Shown one piece after another: positions 9,254 to 20,689 of a stretch of 64,000 nucleotides of DNA; the first letter of the stretch is position 1, and every line of letters begins with the position of its first letter. A program made the position numbers and the translations under genes. The DNA comes from Edwardsiella hoshinae NBRC 105699 = ATCC 33379 (GTDB lineage: Bacteria; Pseudomonadota; Gammaproteobacteria; Enterobacterales; Enterobacteriaceae). The DNA lies in NCBI RefSeq assembly GCF_000474215.1, contig NZ_BAUC01000022.1:62001-126000 (forward strand), written 5' to 3'. The notes below the pieces were generated by a model that was not told the DNA's origin, did not search any database, and saw only the letters and a list, made by a program, of their open reading frames with translations.

Positions 9254-10699
9254 TTAAGCTGTGCCGCCGACGGTCATCGCGTCCAGCTTCAGAGTCGGTT
9301 GGCCGACGCCGACCGGTACGCTCTGCCCCTCTTTGCCACACACCCCGACCCCTTTATCCAGCGCCAGATCGTTGCCGACCATCGAGATCTGTTGCATCGC
9401 CTCGATTCCAGAACCGATCAGGGTCGCCCCCTTCACCGGATGGGTGATGCGCCCCTTCTCGATCAGGTAGGCCTCTGAGGTGGAGAAGACAAACTTGCCG
9501 GAGGTGATGTCGACCTGACCACCGGCAAAGTTGGGGGCGTACAAGCCATACTCGACGCTCTCGATGATCGCCTGTGGGGTGCTCTCGCCGGCCAGCAGAT
9601 AGGTATTGGTCATGCGTGGCATCGGCAGATGGGCATAAGACTCACGACGGCCATTGCCAGTCGGTGCCATCCCCATCAGGCGGGCATTGAGCTTATCCTG
9701 CATGTAACCGCGCAGAATGCCATTTTCGATCAGCACGTTATACTGCCCCGGAACCCCCTCGTCATCCACAGCCAGGGAGCCGCGCCGCCCCTCGAGGGTG
9801 CCGTCATCCACCACGGTGCACAACGGCGAGGCCACCTGCTGCCCCAACTGACCGCTGAAGACTGAGGTACCGCGTCGATTAAAGTCGCCCTCCAGCCCGT
9901 GACCGACCGCTTCATGCAGCAAGACGCCCGGCCAGCCGGCTCCCAAGACCACCGGCATAGTGCCGGCCGGTGCCGCCACGGCGTGCAGGTTAACCAGCGC
10001 CATGCGCACCGCCTCGCGGGCGTAAGCCTCGGCGCGGATCTCCCCCTCGCTGGTGGCGAGGAAGTAGTCATAGCCACAGCGCGCTCCGCCGCCACAACTC
10101 CCCCGCTCACGGCGGCCATCCTGCTCCACCAGTACGCTGACGGAGAGACGCACCAGCGGGCGCACGTCGGCTGCCAGGGTGCCATCGCTGGCGGCGACCA
10201 GCACCAACTCATACACCCCGGTCAGGCTGGCGTTGACCTCTTGCACGCGGGCATCCTCCGCCCGTGCCACCCGATCCACCCGAGACAACAGGGCGATCTT
10301 CTCTTCGCGTGGCAGACTGTGCAGCGGATCATGTCTGGCATAACGCGCCACCGCCTCCAGGCCCCCCAAGGTCCGTGCCCGGCCATCGCCCTGCTCGCGC
10401 ACGATGCTGCGTGCGGCATGGGCGCTCTGGGTCAACGCCTGCAACGTGATCTGATCGGCATAGGCGAAGCCGGTTTTTTCGCCGTGGATGGCCCGTACCC
10501 CGACCCCTTGGTCGATATGGTAGGAGCCCTCCTTGATGATGCGATCCTCCAATACCCAGGATTCATGTACGCTGGATTGAAAATAGAGATCGGCATAGTC
10601 CAGGCGTCGTTCGCTCAATTGCCCTAATACGTTATAAAGATCCTGATGATTCAGGTTATTGGCAGCCAGTAACTGCTCACTGACAAACGTCAGACTCAT
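9254..10699 (-). CDS. tldD: Metalloprotease TldD
   Basis: The TldD/PmbA family zinc protease forms a heterodimer with TldE (elsewhere) and degrades unfolded peptides. In E. coli it helps mature microcin B17 and degrade CcdA antitoxin. The length of 481 residues equals E. coli TldD. The zinc motif [12 protein letters not shown] is intact, as are the glycine-rich C-terminal segments around [11 protein letters not shown]. It is the last intact gene of the mreB-tldD block, starting 7 bases after the nitrilase-family gene. Confidence 0.96.
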   Translation of the reverse strand: MSLTFVSEQLLAANNLNHQDLYNVLGQLSERRLDYADLYFQSSVHESWVLEDRIIKEGSYHIDQGVGVRAIHGEKTGFAYADQITLQALTQSAHAARSIVREQGDGRARTLGGLEAVARYARHDPLHSLPREEKIALLSRVDRVARAEDARVQEVNASLTGVYELVLVAASDGTLAADVRPLVRLSVSVLVEQDGRRERGSCGGGARCGYDYFLATSEGEIRAEAYAREAVRMALVNLHAVAAPAGTMPVVLGAGWPGVLLHEAVGHGLEGDFNRRGTSVFSGQLGQQVASPLCTVVDDGTLEGRRGSLAVDDEGVPGQYNVLIENGILRGYMQDKLNARLMGMAPTGNGRRESYAHLPMPRMTNTYLLAGESTPQAIIESVEYGLYAPNFAGGQVDITSGKFVFSTSEAYLIEKGRITHPVKGATLIGSGIEAMQQISMVGNDLALDKGVGVCGKEGQSVPVGVGQPTLKLDAMTVGGTA

Positions 10700-10706
10700 G
10701 GTGTTT

Positions 10707-11549
10707 TTACCCTTGGTGAAGGTGGATCAGCTCAGGCTGGAATCGATTATGTTGCGCCAGCGGCATCTGACCACGCAGCGCCGCCAGCGAGTCGGTATTC
10801 ACTTTAATCTTCAACGGGCGCACCGCATCGGCATTTTGCTGGAGCACGCTGCCCCAACCATCCACCGCCATGCTGTGGCCCCAGGTGCGCCGCGTGGCGC
10901 CATGGCTACCGACCTGGGCCGGCGCCAGAATATAGCACTGGTTCTCGATCGCCCGGGCGCGCAGCAGCACCTCCCAGTGCGCCTCACCGGTGACGCGGGT
11001 GAAAGCGGCCGGAACCGAGATCAGTTCGGCGCCCTGCGCGCGCAGCGCCTGAAACAGGCCGGGGAAACGCAGATCGTAGCAGATGGTCATTCCCAGTCGG
11101 CCGACCGGTGTATCGACCACCGCCAACCGCTCGCCATAACGGTAGATGTCGGATTCACGGTAATGGCGGTGGCTATCACGCACATCGACGTCGAACAGAT
11201 GCAGCTTATCATAGCGGGCACGCAGCGCTCCGCTGTCGTCGAACAGTAGACTACTGGCGGTGATGCCGCCGGCAGCCTCATCCGCCAGCAACGGCATAGA
11301 GCCGACCAACAGCCAGACCCCGTAGCGGCGCGCCAGATCGCGCACCGCCTCCTGAAGTGGCCCGTCGCCCTCGCGCTCGGCGTGCTGGCGATAACCGGCT
11401 GCATCGCTAAACAGCAATGCATTCTCCGGAGTCAACACCAGCTTGATCGCGCCGTTCAACTGCTTGAGCTGTTGCTCGATCTGGGCCAAGTTGGCACGAC
11501 TGTTTTCACCGCTACACAGTTGCAATAAGGCGACGTTGGCATTCCTCAT
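10707..11549 (-). CDS. Carbon-nitrogen hydrolase, Nit1/Nit2-type amidase
   Basis: A 280-residue member of the nitrilase superfamily. The catalytic triad is visible: Glu in [11 protein letters not shown], Lys in YDKLHLFDV and Cys in [12 protein letters not shown]. The sequence style matches bacterial Nit proteins that hydrolyse deaminated glutathione, a metabolite-repair step, so that is the best guess for its substrate. Its ATG overlaps the yhdP stop by four bases, so it is translationally coupled. In E. coli K-12, yhdP and tldD are adjacent without this gene. Family assignment is firm and substrate inferred. Confidence 0.88.
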   Translation of the reverse strand: MRNANVALLQLCSGENSRANLAQIEQQLKQLNGAIKLVLTPENALLFSDAAGYRQHAEREGDGPLQEAVRDLARRYGVWLLVGSMPLLADEAAGGITASSLLFDDSGALRARYDKLHLFDVDVRDSHRHYRESDIYRYGERLAVVDTPVGRLGMTICYDLRFPGLFQALRAQGAELISVPAAFTRVTGEAHWEVLLRARAIENQCYILAPAQVGSHGATRRTWGHSMAVDGWGSVLQQNADAVRPLKIKVNTDSLAALRGQMPLAQHNRFQPELIHLHQG

Positions 11550-14500
11550 GGAGCCTTCTCCTTCTTCGGCTGACGTAACACTTCATGGATCGTCGGGCTG
11601 TCGAGCCCGCCGCTTATGTTGTAGCGTATCAGCGATATCTTATTCCACAATGGCGCCAGCACTTTTGAGGCGGCGAAGACCGCCGCCCCGACCACCGGGT
11701 TGACGGCGAAGGCCGTCGCCACCCCGACGGTGGCCGACAGCTCCGGCGCGATCACCGCCTGCATATCGATGCGGCGCTGAACCAGATCCACCGAGCCACT
11801 CATCGCCACATCGGCCGACAGGCCATCAACCAGCAGATCATCGGTCGACATCACGCCGTTGTTCAGGGTGGCGCTGCCCTTAATCCCATCGAAGTAGAAG
11901 CCGGCGCCGAAGGTATCGCGAAAATCCAGTCGCAGCTTACGTAGCAAGGCATCGAAACTCACCAGGCGCAGCAACTGCCCGGCATGTCCCGTATCCATGC
12001 TCTCGATCACCCCTTTGCCCAGGCTGGCATGGAGCGTACCGTTCACGCTGGCGATGCGCGGTTGCCACGGCGTCCCCTGCCAGTTGAGATCGAATTGTCC
12101 GTTAAACGGCGCCTGTTGCAGCGGTAGCGTCAAACCAAAGAAATCGGCGCTATCCGTCAGATTGGCGCCCTTGACGCTGCCTGTCAGCCAGCTCTGATCG
12201 TGCCCCGCGCGCTGTTGCCAGCGCCCATGTAGGGTTAACCGTGTATTGCCGCTGTCGAGCAAGCCATCCGTAAGCTGTAGGGTGTCGCCTACGACGCGCA
12301 GATCGGCCGTGACTCGTCCCAGATTCTGGCCCATAAACCAACAGGCGTGGCAACGTAGCTGCATCGCCGGCCAGTCGGCGAACAAGGCCGGACGATTCAC
12401 GCCGGGCAATGTCGCCTCTGCGCCGGACGTCGCCAGCCCTCGGGTCGCGGGTTGAGGATTGTAATAGAGAAAGTCGAACGCCGCCGCCAATCGTTTGTTC
12501 GCCAGCGTCGCCGTCGCGCGCACCTCCTGAGCATCGACCTGGAGATGCGTCGTCTCGCCCTGACGAGCGAGGCGCAGTTGCAGCTGGTGCCACACCTGCC
12601 CGGCCAGATGTAACTGTGGGGTGGTCAGGGTTAGACGGGCCGGTAAACGTAACACGCTATGGCTATCCAGTTGGCTGGCAAGCGGTGCCGCCAGCAGGGC
12701 CAACCATTCGGCGCCGTCCAACGCCGGCAGTTGCAAACGCGCTTCGTCGGCCTCCAGGGTGGGCGCCAGGCCTGGCTGGCGCACCCAACTCAGGCTCTCC
12801 AACGCCGGCCCCAGCGCCCCAAGCCGAATTCGGGCGGCGAAACGATCGTCGCGCCCCAGACTGCCGTCGAGCAGAAAGTCATCCAGGCCGCCCTCAACAT
12901 TCACCTTCAGCGTCTGAGGCGTAGCCACCCGCTTACTCAGCGGGGCAGGCAGCGTGCTCCCTACCCCGCCCAGATTGGCGTCGATCGCCACCTGATAACG
13001 GCTGGTGCCGCGATCCGGCAAGGTGATAGCCACCTTCCCTTGCCAGGGGGCGCTCCCCTGTAGGTGCTCCGCCACCCCCGCCGGCAGCCAAGGCAGACGG
13101 GCAGGCAGCCAATCACCGTTCAGATCCACCGTCACTTGGTACTGCTTGGGCTGCGGCGTGGTCGAGAACTGCACGTTGAGCGGTTGCCCCAGCCACTGAG
13201 CGCTCAACGTGTCACTCTGTAGGCGATCGTCGTCGAAACGGAAGCGACCGCTGACCGCCTGCATCGCACTGCCCAGCGGCTTGATAAACAGACGGTTGTT
13301 ACGCAGCCGCACCTCGCCGCTGGCATGCGTGACGCCCCCATCGAGCGGGATCGCCAGACGCAGGCTGCCGTTGACCGCACCACCGACCTGCAACTCGCCC
13401 AGCGTGGCGCCGACCGAGTCCTTCAGCGGCGATTGCATAAAGTAGTCATGTACCGCCTTGCCGCTGCCAGCGACCTCGGCGTTGATCAGCAGCCGCTCCT
13501 CGGCATAACGCGGAATATCGGCGTGGATGTTGCTGCCGCGCGCCGCGCCAAGGTGGGCCGACGGCGCGAACATCCATAGCCCATCGTTAAGGAAATCGAG
13601 ATCGATGGTCAGGTCGGTCAACGGTGCCCAGTCCGGCTGGAAGCGGAAGGTCGCCTGGCGCAGCGGCACATACACCTGGAACTGCCCCTCATGCTGCGCA
13701 TAGGGAAACTGGTGTGGATCGCCATCGTACAGCAGGGTGGCGTTGTCGACCTGTCCCCCCTCCAGTGCCGCGCTCAGGTAATCGGTCAGCGCCGTCCCCA
13801 TCAACGGCTCGGGGAAGTAGCGCCACGCCTGGCGGGCATCCGTCAGACGAATACCCGCCAGAATGCTGAGCAGGGGACGCCCGGTCGCGGGTTGATGGTA
13901 ACGGAAGCCGCCGTGCGTCCACAGGGCGCGCGCCTGTAGGTCGAGATCCTGACCGCTCAGCGTCCACCCGGCGCTATCGCGCTGGAAGTTGACCACCCCC
14001 GTCGCCTGCGCCACCGCCAGCGGCGCGCGGAACAAGGCGGCATAGGGCAGGGTACTGTCGTTCAACCTAAAGCGCAGGCGGGCGTCTTGCCCACTACCGC
14101 GCAGCGAACCACTGAAATGGTCGATGCCGGGCAGCCATTGCCAAGGCTGCCAACTGAGATCATGCCAATCAGCCAGTACTCGGCTGCGATCCGGCTGACG
14201 CAGCGGAATGTCTAGCCCTAGACGGGTAATCGTTCCCTGTGGCTGCAACGCCTGTAACGGTTGTACCAGGGCTGGCGAGAGTAAGTTCAGGGTCGACAGC
14301 AACGGTGTAATGCGGGCCAGTTGCAGATCGGTGGCACGCAAACGCAATTCATCTCCGCGGCCCGGCGCCCCCGGTGGCAGGTAAAGCAGGCTCAGGCGTC
14401 CCGCCGGCCAGGGGTGGCCGTCTGTCGCCAGATTGAGTCGCGGAACATCCAGGCGCCATCCCTCCGGAGTACGCGCGGCGCGCAAGGTCAGATCATCGAC

Positions 14501-15337
14501 GGTCAAACGGTGGCGCTGACCGGCGGCTTGCCAGCCCACCTGTCCCTCTTGCAGCCGGATCTGCGCCGCCTGCGTCTCGCCCTGATGGATGGTCAGCCAA
14601 GCCTCCAGGCTGAAGTCGGCACCATTCACCCCGGTATTACGGTTAACCCAGCGGCTCAGCCAGGGGGACAAATCGATCTGTTGCGCCTGCAAGTAGAGTT
14701 CGCCATCGCTGAGCAAGCCGTTCTTATCACGCAGATCCATACGCACCTGTAGGGTGCCATGCTGGCCCTGTGGCGTGGTAAAGCTGACTTCGCCCTCGGC
14801 GCGATGGCGCTCGGGGCCATTCAGCCAGGTCAACTGGGGAATGGTCAGTTGCAGCTGAGTCCCCGACGGTGAAGGGAAACTCAGGCGGCTATCGCGCAGA
14901 GTGAAGTGGTCGAACTGGCGCAGGAAGATGTCGCTCAGCTCATCGCCTTGCAATCCACCATGACCTTGCTCACGCGCCAGTGGGCGGTCGGTGACCGCCT
15001 GAAGTTGATAGAAGGTGAGATCGCGGAACTGAAGCCGGGCATGCAGCAGCGATTGCCACACATCCAACGCCAGCGTTACGCGCCGCACCTTGAGTTGCCC
15101 GGCGCGGCCGTGCATCGCCAGATCGCGCACCTCCAGGGTCGGGCCAAAGGATTGCCAGCTGGCCTGTAAGGCGCCAATGGTCGACGATGCGCCGGTCAAC
15201 TGACTGAGTTGCTCGGCGATCTGTGGGCGCAGCCGATCGAGGTGTGGCAGCAGTAAGCGCAGCCCACTCACCAGCAGGGCGACCAAGACGATCAAGGTCG
15301 CCAGCGTTACCAGCAGGTAACCGGGCAGTCGCCTCAC
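11546..15337 (-). CDS. yhdP: AsmA-like envelope phospholipid transport protein YhdP
   Basis: A very long (1263-residue) inner-membrane-anchored periplasmic protein; E. coli YhdP has 1266. One N-terminal transmembrane segment (residues 8-30, GYLLVTLATLIVLVALLVSG) is followed by a repetitive beta-rich AsmA-type groove and the C-terminal AsmA2/DUF3971 region. The family (YhdP, TamB, YdbH) is known to carry phospholipids from the inner to the outer membrane. The basic C-terminal tail RQPKKEKAP is typical. It sits between rng and the nitrilase-family gene, overlapping the latter by 4 bases. Confidence 0.95.
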   Translation of the reverse strand: MRRLPGYLLVTLATLIVLVALLVSGLRLLLPHLDRLRPQIAEQLSQLTGASSTIGALQASWQSFGPTLEVRDLAMHGRAGQLKVRRVTLALDVWQSLLHARLQFRDLTFYQLQAVTDRPLAREQGHGGLQGDELSDIFLRQFDHFTLRDSRLSFPSPSGTQLQLTIPQLTWLNGPERHRAEGEVSFTTPQGQHGTLQVRMDLRDKNGLLSDGELYLQAQQIDLSPWLSRWVNRNTGVNGADFSLEAWLTIHQGETQAAQIRLQEGQVGWQAAGQRHRLTVDDLTLRAARTPEGWRLDVPRLNLATDGHPWPAGRLSLLYLPPGAPGRGDELRLRATDLQLARITPLLSTLNLLSPALVQPLQALQPQGTITRLGLDIPLRQPDRSRVLADWHDLSWQPWQWLPGIDHFSGSLRGSGQDARLRFRLNDSTLPYAALFRAPLAVAQATGVVNFQRDSAGWTLSGQDLDLQARALWTHGGFRYHQPATGRPLLSILAGIRLTDARQAWRYFPEPLMGTALTDYLSAALEGGQVDNATLLYDGDPHQFPYAQHEGQFQVYVPLRQATFRFQPDWAPLTDLTIDLDFLNDGLWMFAPSAHLGAARGSNIHADIPRYAEERLLINAEVAGSGKAVHDYFMQSPLKDSVGATLGELQVGGAVNGSLRLAIPLDGGVTHASGEVRLRNNRLFIKPLGSAMQAVSGRFRFDDDRLQSDTLSAQWLGQPLNVQFSTTPQPKQYQVTVDLNGDWLPARLPWLPAGVAEHLQGSAPWQGKVAITLPDRGTSRYQVAIDANLGGVGSTLPAPLSKRVATPQTLKVNVEGGLDDFLLDGSLGRDDRFAARIRLGALGPALESLSWVRQPGLAPTLEADEARLQLPALDGAEWLALLAAPLASQLDSHSVLRLPARLTLTTPQLHLAGQVWHQLQLRLARQGETTHLQVDAQEVRATATLANKRLAAAFDFLYYNPQPATRGLATSGAEATLPGVNRPALFADWPAMQLRCHACWFMGQNLGRVTADLRVVGDTLQLTDGLLDSGNTRLTLHGRWQQRAGHDQSWLTGSVKGANLTDSADFFGLTLPLQQAPFNGQFDLNWQGTPWQPRIASVNGTLHASLGKGVIESMDTGHAGQLLRLVSFDALLRKLRLDFRDTFGAGFYFDGIKGSATLNNGVMSTDDLLVDGLSADVAMSGSVDLVQRRIDMQAVIAPELSATVGVATAFAVNPVVGAAVFAASKVLAPLWNKISLIRYNISGGLDSPTIHEVLRQPKKEKAP

Positions 15338-15396
15338 AGCGTTCTCCTATCCTTCCAACTCATCCTATGGGGCAAGGCCCCTAAGCCGGTGCCGCG

Positions 15397-16866
15397 TTAC
15401 ATCATCACCACATCGAACTGCTCTTGGCTATAGAGTGGCTCGATCTGTACCTTAACTTGCTTCCCGACGAACAGTTCCACTTCGGCCAGGGCGTGGGACT
15501 CTTCACTCTTTAGCGCCTCGCCTACCGCCGGGGAGGCGTAGACCAGGAAACGATCGCTGTCGTAGGCGTGATGCACGCGGACGATCTCGCGTAACACCTC
15601 ATAGCACACCGTCTCCACCGTCTTCACCGTACCGCGGCCATGACACGTCGGGCACTCACCACACAGCACATGCTCGATGCTCTCGCGCGTGCGTTTACGC
15701 GTCATCTCTACCAAGCCTAGCTGCGAAAAACCGTTGATGCTGGTTTTTGCCCGATCTTTGCTCAGGGCCTGCTCCAGGGAGTGCAGCACTCGCCGACGGT
15801 GATCTTCGCTATTCATATCGATAAAGTCGATGATGATGATCCCACCCAGGTTGCGCAGACGCAGTTGGCGGGCGATGGCTTGTGTCGCCTCGACGTTGGT
15901 ATTGAAAATCGTCTCATCCAAGTTGCGATGGCCGACGAAGGCGCCGGTATTGATGTCGATAGTGGTCATCGCCTCGGTCTGATCGATGATCAGATAGCCG
16001 CCCGATTTCAGCTCCACCCGCCGCTCCAACGCCCGCTGGATCTCGTTCTCCACGTCATACATGTCGAAGATCGGCTGCTTGCCCGTGTACAGGTCGAGAC
16101 AGGGCGTGATCTCCGGCATGTATTCCTGGGTGAAGTCTTGCAGCAGATCATAGGTCAGGCGCGAGTCGACTCGAATGCGATCCAGCGAAGCCCCGGCGAA
16201 GTCGCGCAACACCCGCTGAGCCAGCGCCAACTCACCATACAACATGCACTTGGTCTGATTACGCCGCTTACGCTCCATCACCTTGATCCACAGGCGCTTG
16301 AGGAAGGCGGCGTCCTGTGCCAACTCCTCGTCGTCGGCACCCTCCGCCGCGGTACGGATGATAAAGCCGCCCAGCTCGTCACAGTGCGGGGCGACGATGG
16401 CCTTCAGCCGCTCGCGCTCCGCTTCGCTCTCGATGCGCTGCGACACGCCGACATGACTGGCGCCCGGCATAAACACCAGGTAGCGCGACGGCAGGGTGAT
16501 ATCGGTGGTCAGGCGCGCGCCCTTGGTGCCGAGCGGATCTTTCACCACCTGCACCATCAGATCCTGCCCCTGACGCACCAGCTCGGCGATGTCGCGCACA
16601 TGGAAGTTCTTCTGTTCATCGCCGGCGACACATTCGGTATGCGGCATGATATCGGATGCATGTAGAAAAGCTGCCTTCTCCAGACCAATATCTACAAAGG
16701 CCGCCTGCATGCCGGGCAGTACCCGGCTCACACGCCCTTTGTATATATTGCCGACAATGCCGCGCTTCGCCTCGCGTTCGATGTGGATCTCTTGCAGGAT
16801 GCCGCCATCGATGTAGGCCACCCGCGTCTCCGATGGCGTAACGTTCACCAACAATTCAGTCGTCAT
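15397..16866 (-). CDS. rng: Ribonuclease G
   Basis: A cytoplasmic endoribonuclease of the RNase E/G family that matures the 5' end of 16S rRNA and trims some mRNAs. Its 489 residues equal E. coli. It shows the N-terminal S1 domain (GNIYKGRVSRVLPGMQAAFVD), the catalytic aspartates in TTIDINTGAFVG and IIIIDFIDM, and the zinc-link cysteines in CGECPTCHGRG. Seven bases separate it from maf. It is part of the mreBCD-maf-rng block conserved in gamma-proteobacteria. Confidence 0.97.
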   Translation of the reverse strand: MTTELLVNVTPSETRVAYIDGGILQEIHIEREAKRGIVGNIYKGRVSRVLPGMQAAFVDIGLEKAAFLHASDIMPHTECVAGDEQKNFHVRDIAELVRQGQDLMVQVVKDPLGTKGARLTTDITLPSRYLVFMPGASHVGVSQRIESEAERERLKAIVAPHCDELGGFIIRTAAEGADDEELAQDAAFLKRLWIKVMERKRRNQTKCMLYGELALAQRVLRDFAGASLDRIRVDSRLTYDLLQDFTQEYMPEITPCLDLYTGKQPIFDMYDVENEIQRALERRVELKSGGYLIIDQTEAMTTIDINTGAFVGHRNLDETIFNTNVEATQAIARQLRLRNLGGIIIIDFIDMNSEDHRRRVLHSLEQALSKDRAKTSINGFSQLGLVEMTRKRTRESIEHVLCGECPTCHGRGTVKTVETVCYEVLREIVRVHHAYDSDRFLVYASPAVGEALKSEESHALAEVELFVGKQVKVQIEPLYSQEQFDVVMM

Positions 16867-16873
16867 GCTCTTT

Positions 16874-17449
16874 CTACTCCTCCCTTAACGCCATAAAGCG
16901 TGCCAGCAGTTCACGAGTCTCGACCAACGGTAGCCCCATTACGGCATGATAACTGCCGTTGATCGCCTGCACGAAGCAGCCGCCCTTACCCTGGATGCCG
17001 TAGGCGCCAGCCTTATCCAACGGCTCGCCGCTGGCCACGTAGGCGGCGATGTCTGCGTCGCTCAGCGGGCAGAAAGTCACCTCGGTCACCACGTAGTGGT
17101 CGAGGCAATGACGCCGGTCGGCCAGCGCCAGCGCGGTGATCACCTGGTGACGACGTCCGGACAGGCGACGCAGCATCGCTGCCGCATGGGCCGGATCCCG
17201 CGGCTTTTCCAGTACCTCACCGTCGAGCACTACGATGGTATCGGCCCCCAGCACCGGCCGATCTTGCGGGGCGGTGCCGACCCCGGCTTGCGCCTTGTCG
17301 CGCGCCAGGCGGCGGACATAGGCCAGCGGCGCTTCGCCCGGCTGGCGCTGCTCCTCCACCGCACAACTCAGGCGCTCGAAGGGGATCGCCATCAGGGTCA
17401 ACAACTCGCGCCGCCGGGGCGATCCCGAGGCCAGATAAATCTCACACAT
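16874..17449 (-). CDS. maf: Nucleoside triphosphate pyrophosphatase of the Maf family (YhdE)
   Basis: A 191-residue Maf protein. The N-terminal [12 protein letters not shown] loop and the catalytic/metal aspartate in VLGADTIVV are intact. E. coli YhdE hydrolyses dTTP and UTP (house-cleaning of modified pyrimidines), and this orthologue at the same locus should do the same. It is cotranscribed between mreD and rng. Confidence 0.94.
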   Translation of the reverse strand: MCEIYLASGSPRRRELLTLMAIPFERLSCAVEEQRQPGEAPLAYVRRLARDKAQAGVGTAPQDRPVLGADTIVVLDGEVLEKPRDPAHAAAMLRRLSGRRHQVITALALADRRHCLDHYVVTEVTFCPLSDADIAAYVASGEPLDKAGAYGIQGKGGCFVQAINGSYHAVMGLPLVETRELLARFMALREE

Positions 17450-17484
17450 ACGCTTTCGAGAGTCCTGTGTCTAGCGCCGCCACT

Positions 17485-17976
17485 TCATTGCACGGCGAAT
17501 TGGCGACGCACCTTACGCATCAATAAAAATAGCCACGGCCACAGTAACCCATTGACCACGCTACTCCACCACACCTCGGGACGGAAGCTGGCATTGGCGA
17601 CGACAAACTCGCCCCAGAAAATCACTGCCTCCATCGCCGCGGTTAAGACCATCACCATCAAGGCCTGCTGCCACAGCGCCATGTTGCGCAGTAACTGGAA
17701 CTTGAAGGCCACCAGATAGGCCAGCAGGCTGAAGGCCAATGCCCGGATCCCCAGGGTCGAGCCCAGGATCAGATCCCACACCAGCCCCAACAAGAAACCG
17801 GTGCCGACGTTGACCCGATGCGGCAGCGCCATCGTCCAATAGATCAGGAACAGCGCCAGCCAGTTCGGACGGAACATGGCGATATTGTCTGGCCAGGGCA
17901 TGATCTGCAACACATAGGCCAGCAAGAAGAACAGCCAGATAATCCAACGACCATGACTACGATAACCGCCCATCAA
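17485..17976 (-). CDS. mreD: Rod shape-determining protein MreD
   Basis: A 163-residue integral inner-membrane protein with about five transmembrane segments; E. coli MreD has 162. [34 protein letters not shown] and the ending [14 protein letters not shown] match the family. It is part of the elongasome with MreB, MreC, RodA and PBP2. The start overlaps the mreC stop (ATGA), so translation is coupled. The second codon is also ATG and may be the real start. Confidence 0.96.
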   Translation of the reverse strand: MMGGYRSHGRWIIWLFFLLAYVLQIMPWPDNIAMFRPNWLALFLIYWTMALPHRVNVGTGFLLGLVWDLILGSTLGIRALAFSLLAYLVAFKFQLLRNMALWQQALMVMVLTAAMEAVIFWGEFVVANASFRPEVWWSSVVNGLLWPWLFLLMRKVRRQFAVQ

Positions 17977-19031
17977 CGCCCCTCCTGACTACGACGCGGC
18001 GTCACCTTGGGCGCGACGGAGGGCGTCGATGCCGCCGGTTGCACCGCGGCCTCGACCGTCTTCGGCGTGCTCGGCGTCGCCGGCGTGCTACTGCCCGGTG
18101 CCGGCGGCCCCATGACGGCAGGCGCCGGCAAGACCTGCGGCATCATCTGCATCAGCCGTTCGTTGGCGACCCGCTGCACCGCATCCGGCGGTAGGGGCAC
18201 GCTGCCCTCGCGATCGCCGCTCCACAGCAACAACAGATAGCGCAGGCGCTGTAGCCCGGCGGTCGAGCGCGCCTTGATCACCGTGTAGGCACGTTGATTA
18301 TCCACTTTCACCGACGAAACCACCGCCACCGGATAGCCTTCCGGGAAACGGCCCCCCAAGCCGGAGGTCACCAGCACGTCGCCGACGCGGATATCGGTGT
18401 TGGCCGGCAGGTGCTCCAGTTGCAGATCGTCGCTACAGCCGTTGCCCGCAGCCAACACACGGATATCATTACGCAAAACCTGGATCGGCAACGCATGGGC
18501 GGCGTTACAGATCAGCAAGACGCGGCTGGTTGCCTTACCAACGGCCACCACTTGGCCGACCACGCCCTTGTCGCTGATCACCGGCTGACCAAAGTAGACA
18601 CCGCTGTTGCTGCCCTTGTCGATCACCACCTGATCGCTGTAGGGATCAGGCAGGGTCGAGATCACCTGAGTGACCATCTTGTGTTCGTCTTGGCGCAACG
18701 GCGAGCCCAGCAGCTCGCGCAGACGCGCATTCTCTTGCTTCAACTGCCCCTGTAACAACAAGTCGCTATTTTTTAATAAGAGTTCTTGGCGTAGCGCCCG
18801 GTTCTCCAGCGCCAACTGTTCGCGAGTGGCGAAGGTGTTAGAGAGCGTATCCAGGAGCTGACGGGGAGCGTTGGACAGATAATAGAACGGACTCACGGAG
18901 GTATCGAGATAGGTACGGATCTGCTGAAACATGCCGAGTCGGCTGTCAGCCACCACTAATCCTACCGCCGCCACCACCGCCAGAAAAAGTCGTAGTTGCA
19001 GAGAGGGTCCTCTGCTGAATATCGGCTTCAT
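17973..19031 (-). CDS. mreC: Rod shape-determining protein MreC
   Basis: A 352-residue bitopic protein with a short cytoplasmic N-terminus, a transmembrane segment at about residues 10-30, a periplasmic coiled coil ([21 protein letters not shown] region) and the beta-rich MreC domain. It links MreB to the wall-synthesis enzymes. The C-terminal tail from about residue 300 is rich in Pro, Ala, Thr and Ser ([18 protein letters not shown]), as in E. coli MreC (367 residues), and is probably disordered. Confidence 0.96.
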   Translation of the reverse strand: MKPIFSRGPSLQLRLFLAVVAAVGLVVADSRLGMFQQIRTYLDTSVSPFYYLSNAPRQLLDTLSNTFATREQLALENRALRQELLLKNSDLLLQGQLKQENARLRELLGSPLRQDEHKMVTQVISTLPDPYSDQVVIDKGSNSGVYFGQPVISDKGVVGQVVAVGKATSRVLLICNAAHALPIQVLRNDIRVLAAGNGCSDDLQLEHLPANTDIRVGDVLVTSGLGGRFPEGYPVAVVSSVKVDNQRAYTVIKARSTAGLQRLRYLLLLWSGDREGSVPLPPDAVQRVANERLMQMMPQVLPAPAVMGPPAPGSSTPATPSTPKTVEAAVQPAASTPSVAPKVTPRRSQEGR

Positions 19032-19095
19032 AAATTTGCGTTATCCTCGACGTCGGCGCCGCGCCGTGCATGTAGCGATCGCGCGATACGCGAAC

Positions 19096-19122
19096 ACCGG
19101 GCGGAGAGCCTCTCCGCCCGGT
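19096..19122 (-). other. Strong hairpin between mreB and mreC
   Basis: A perfect 12-bp stem ACCGGGCGGAGA/TCTCCGCCCGGT with a 3-nt loop sits in the 142-base gap between mreB and mreC. There is no T run on the transcribed strand, so it is unlikely to be a full terminator. It could stabilise an mreB-only transcript or reduce read-through into mreCD. Confidence 0.6.
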
Positions 19123-19173
19123 GCCCGGCATTCGTCTCATCCACGGCGATGCAATGCCTTCGCCGCAGAGGAA

Positions 19174-20689
<1,516 letters not shown>

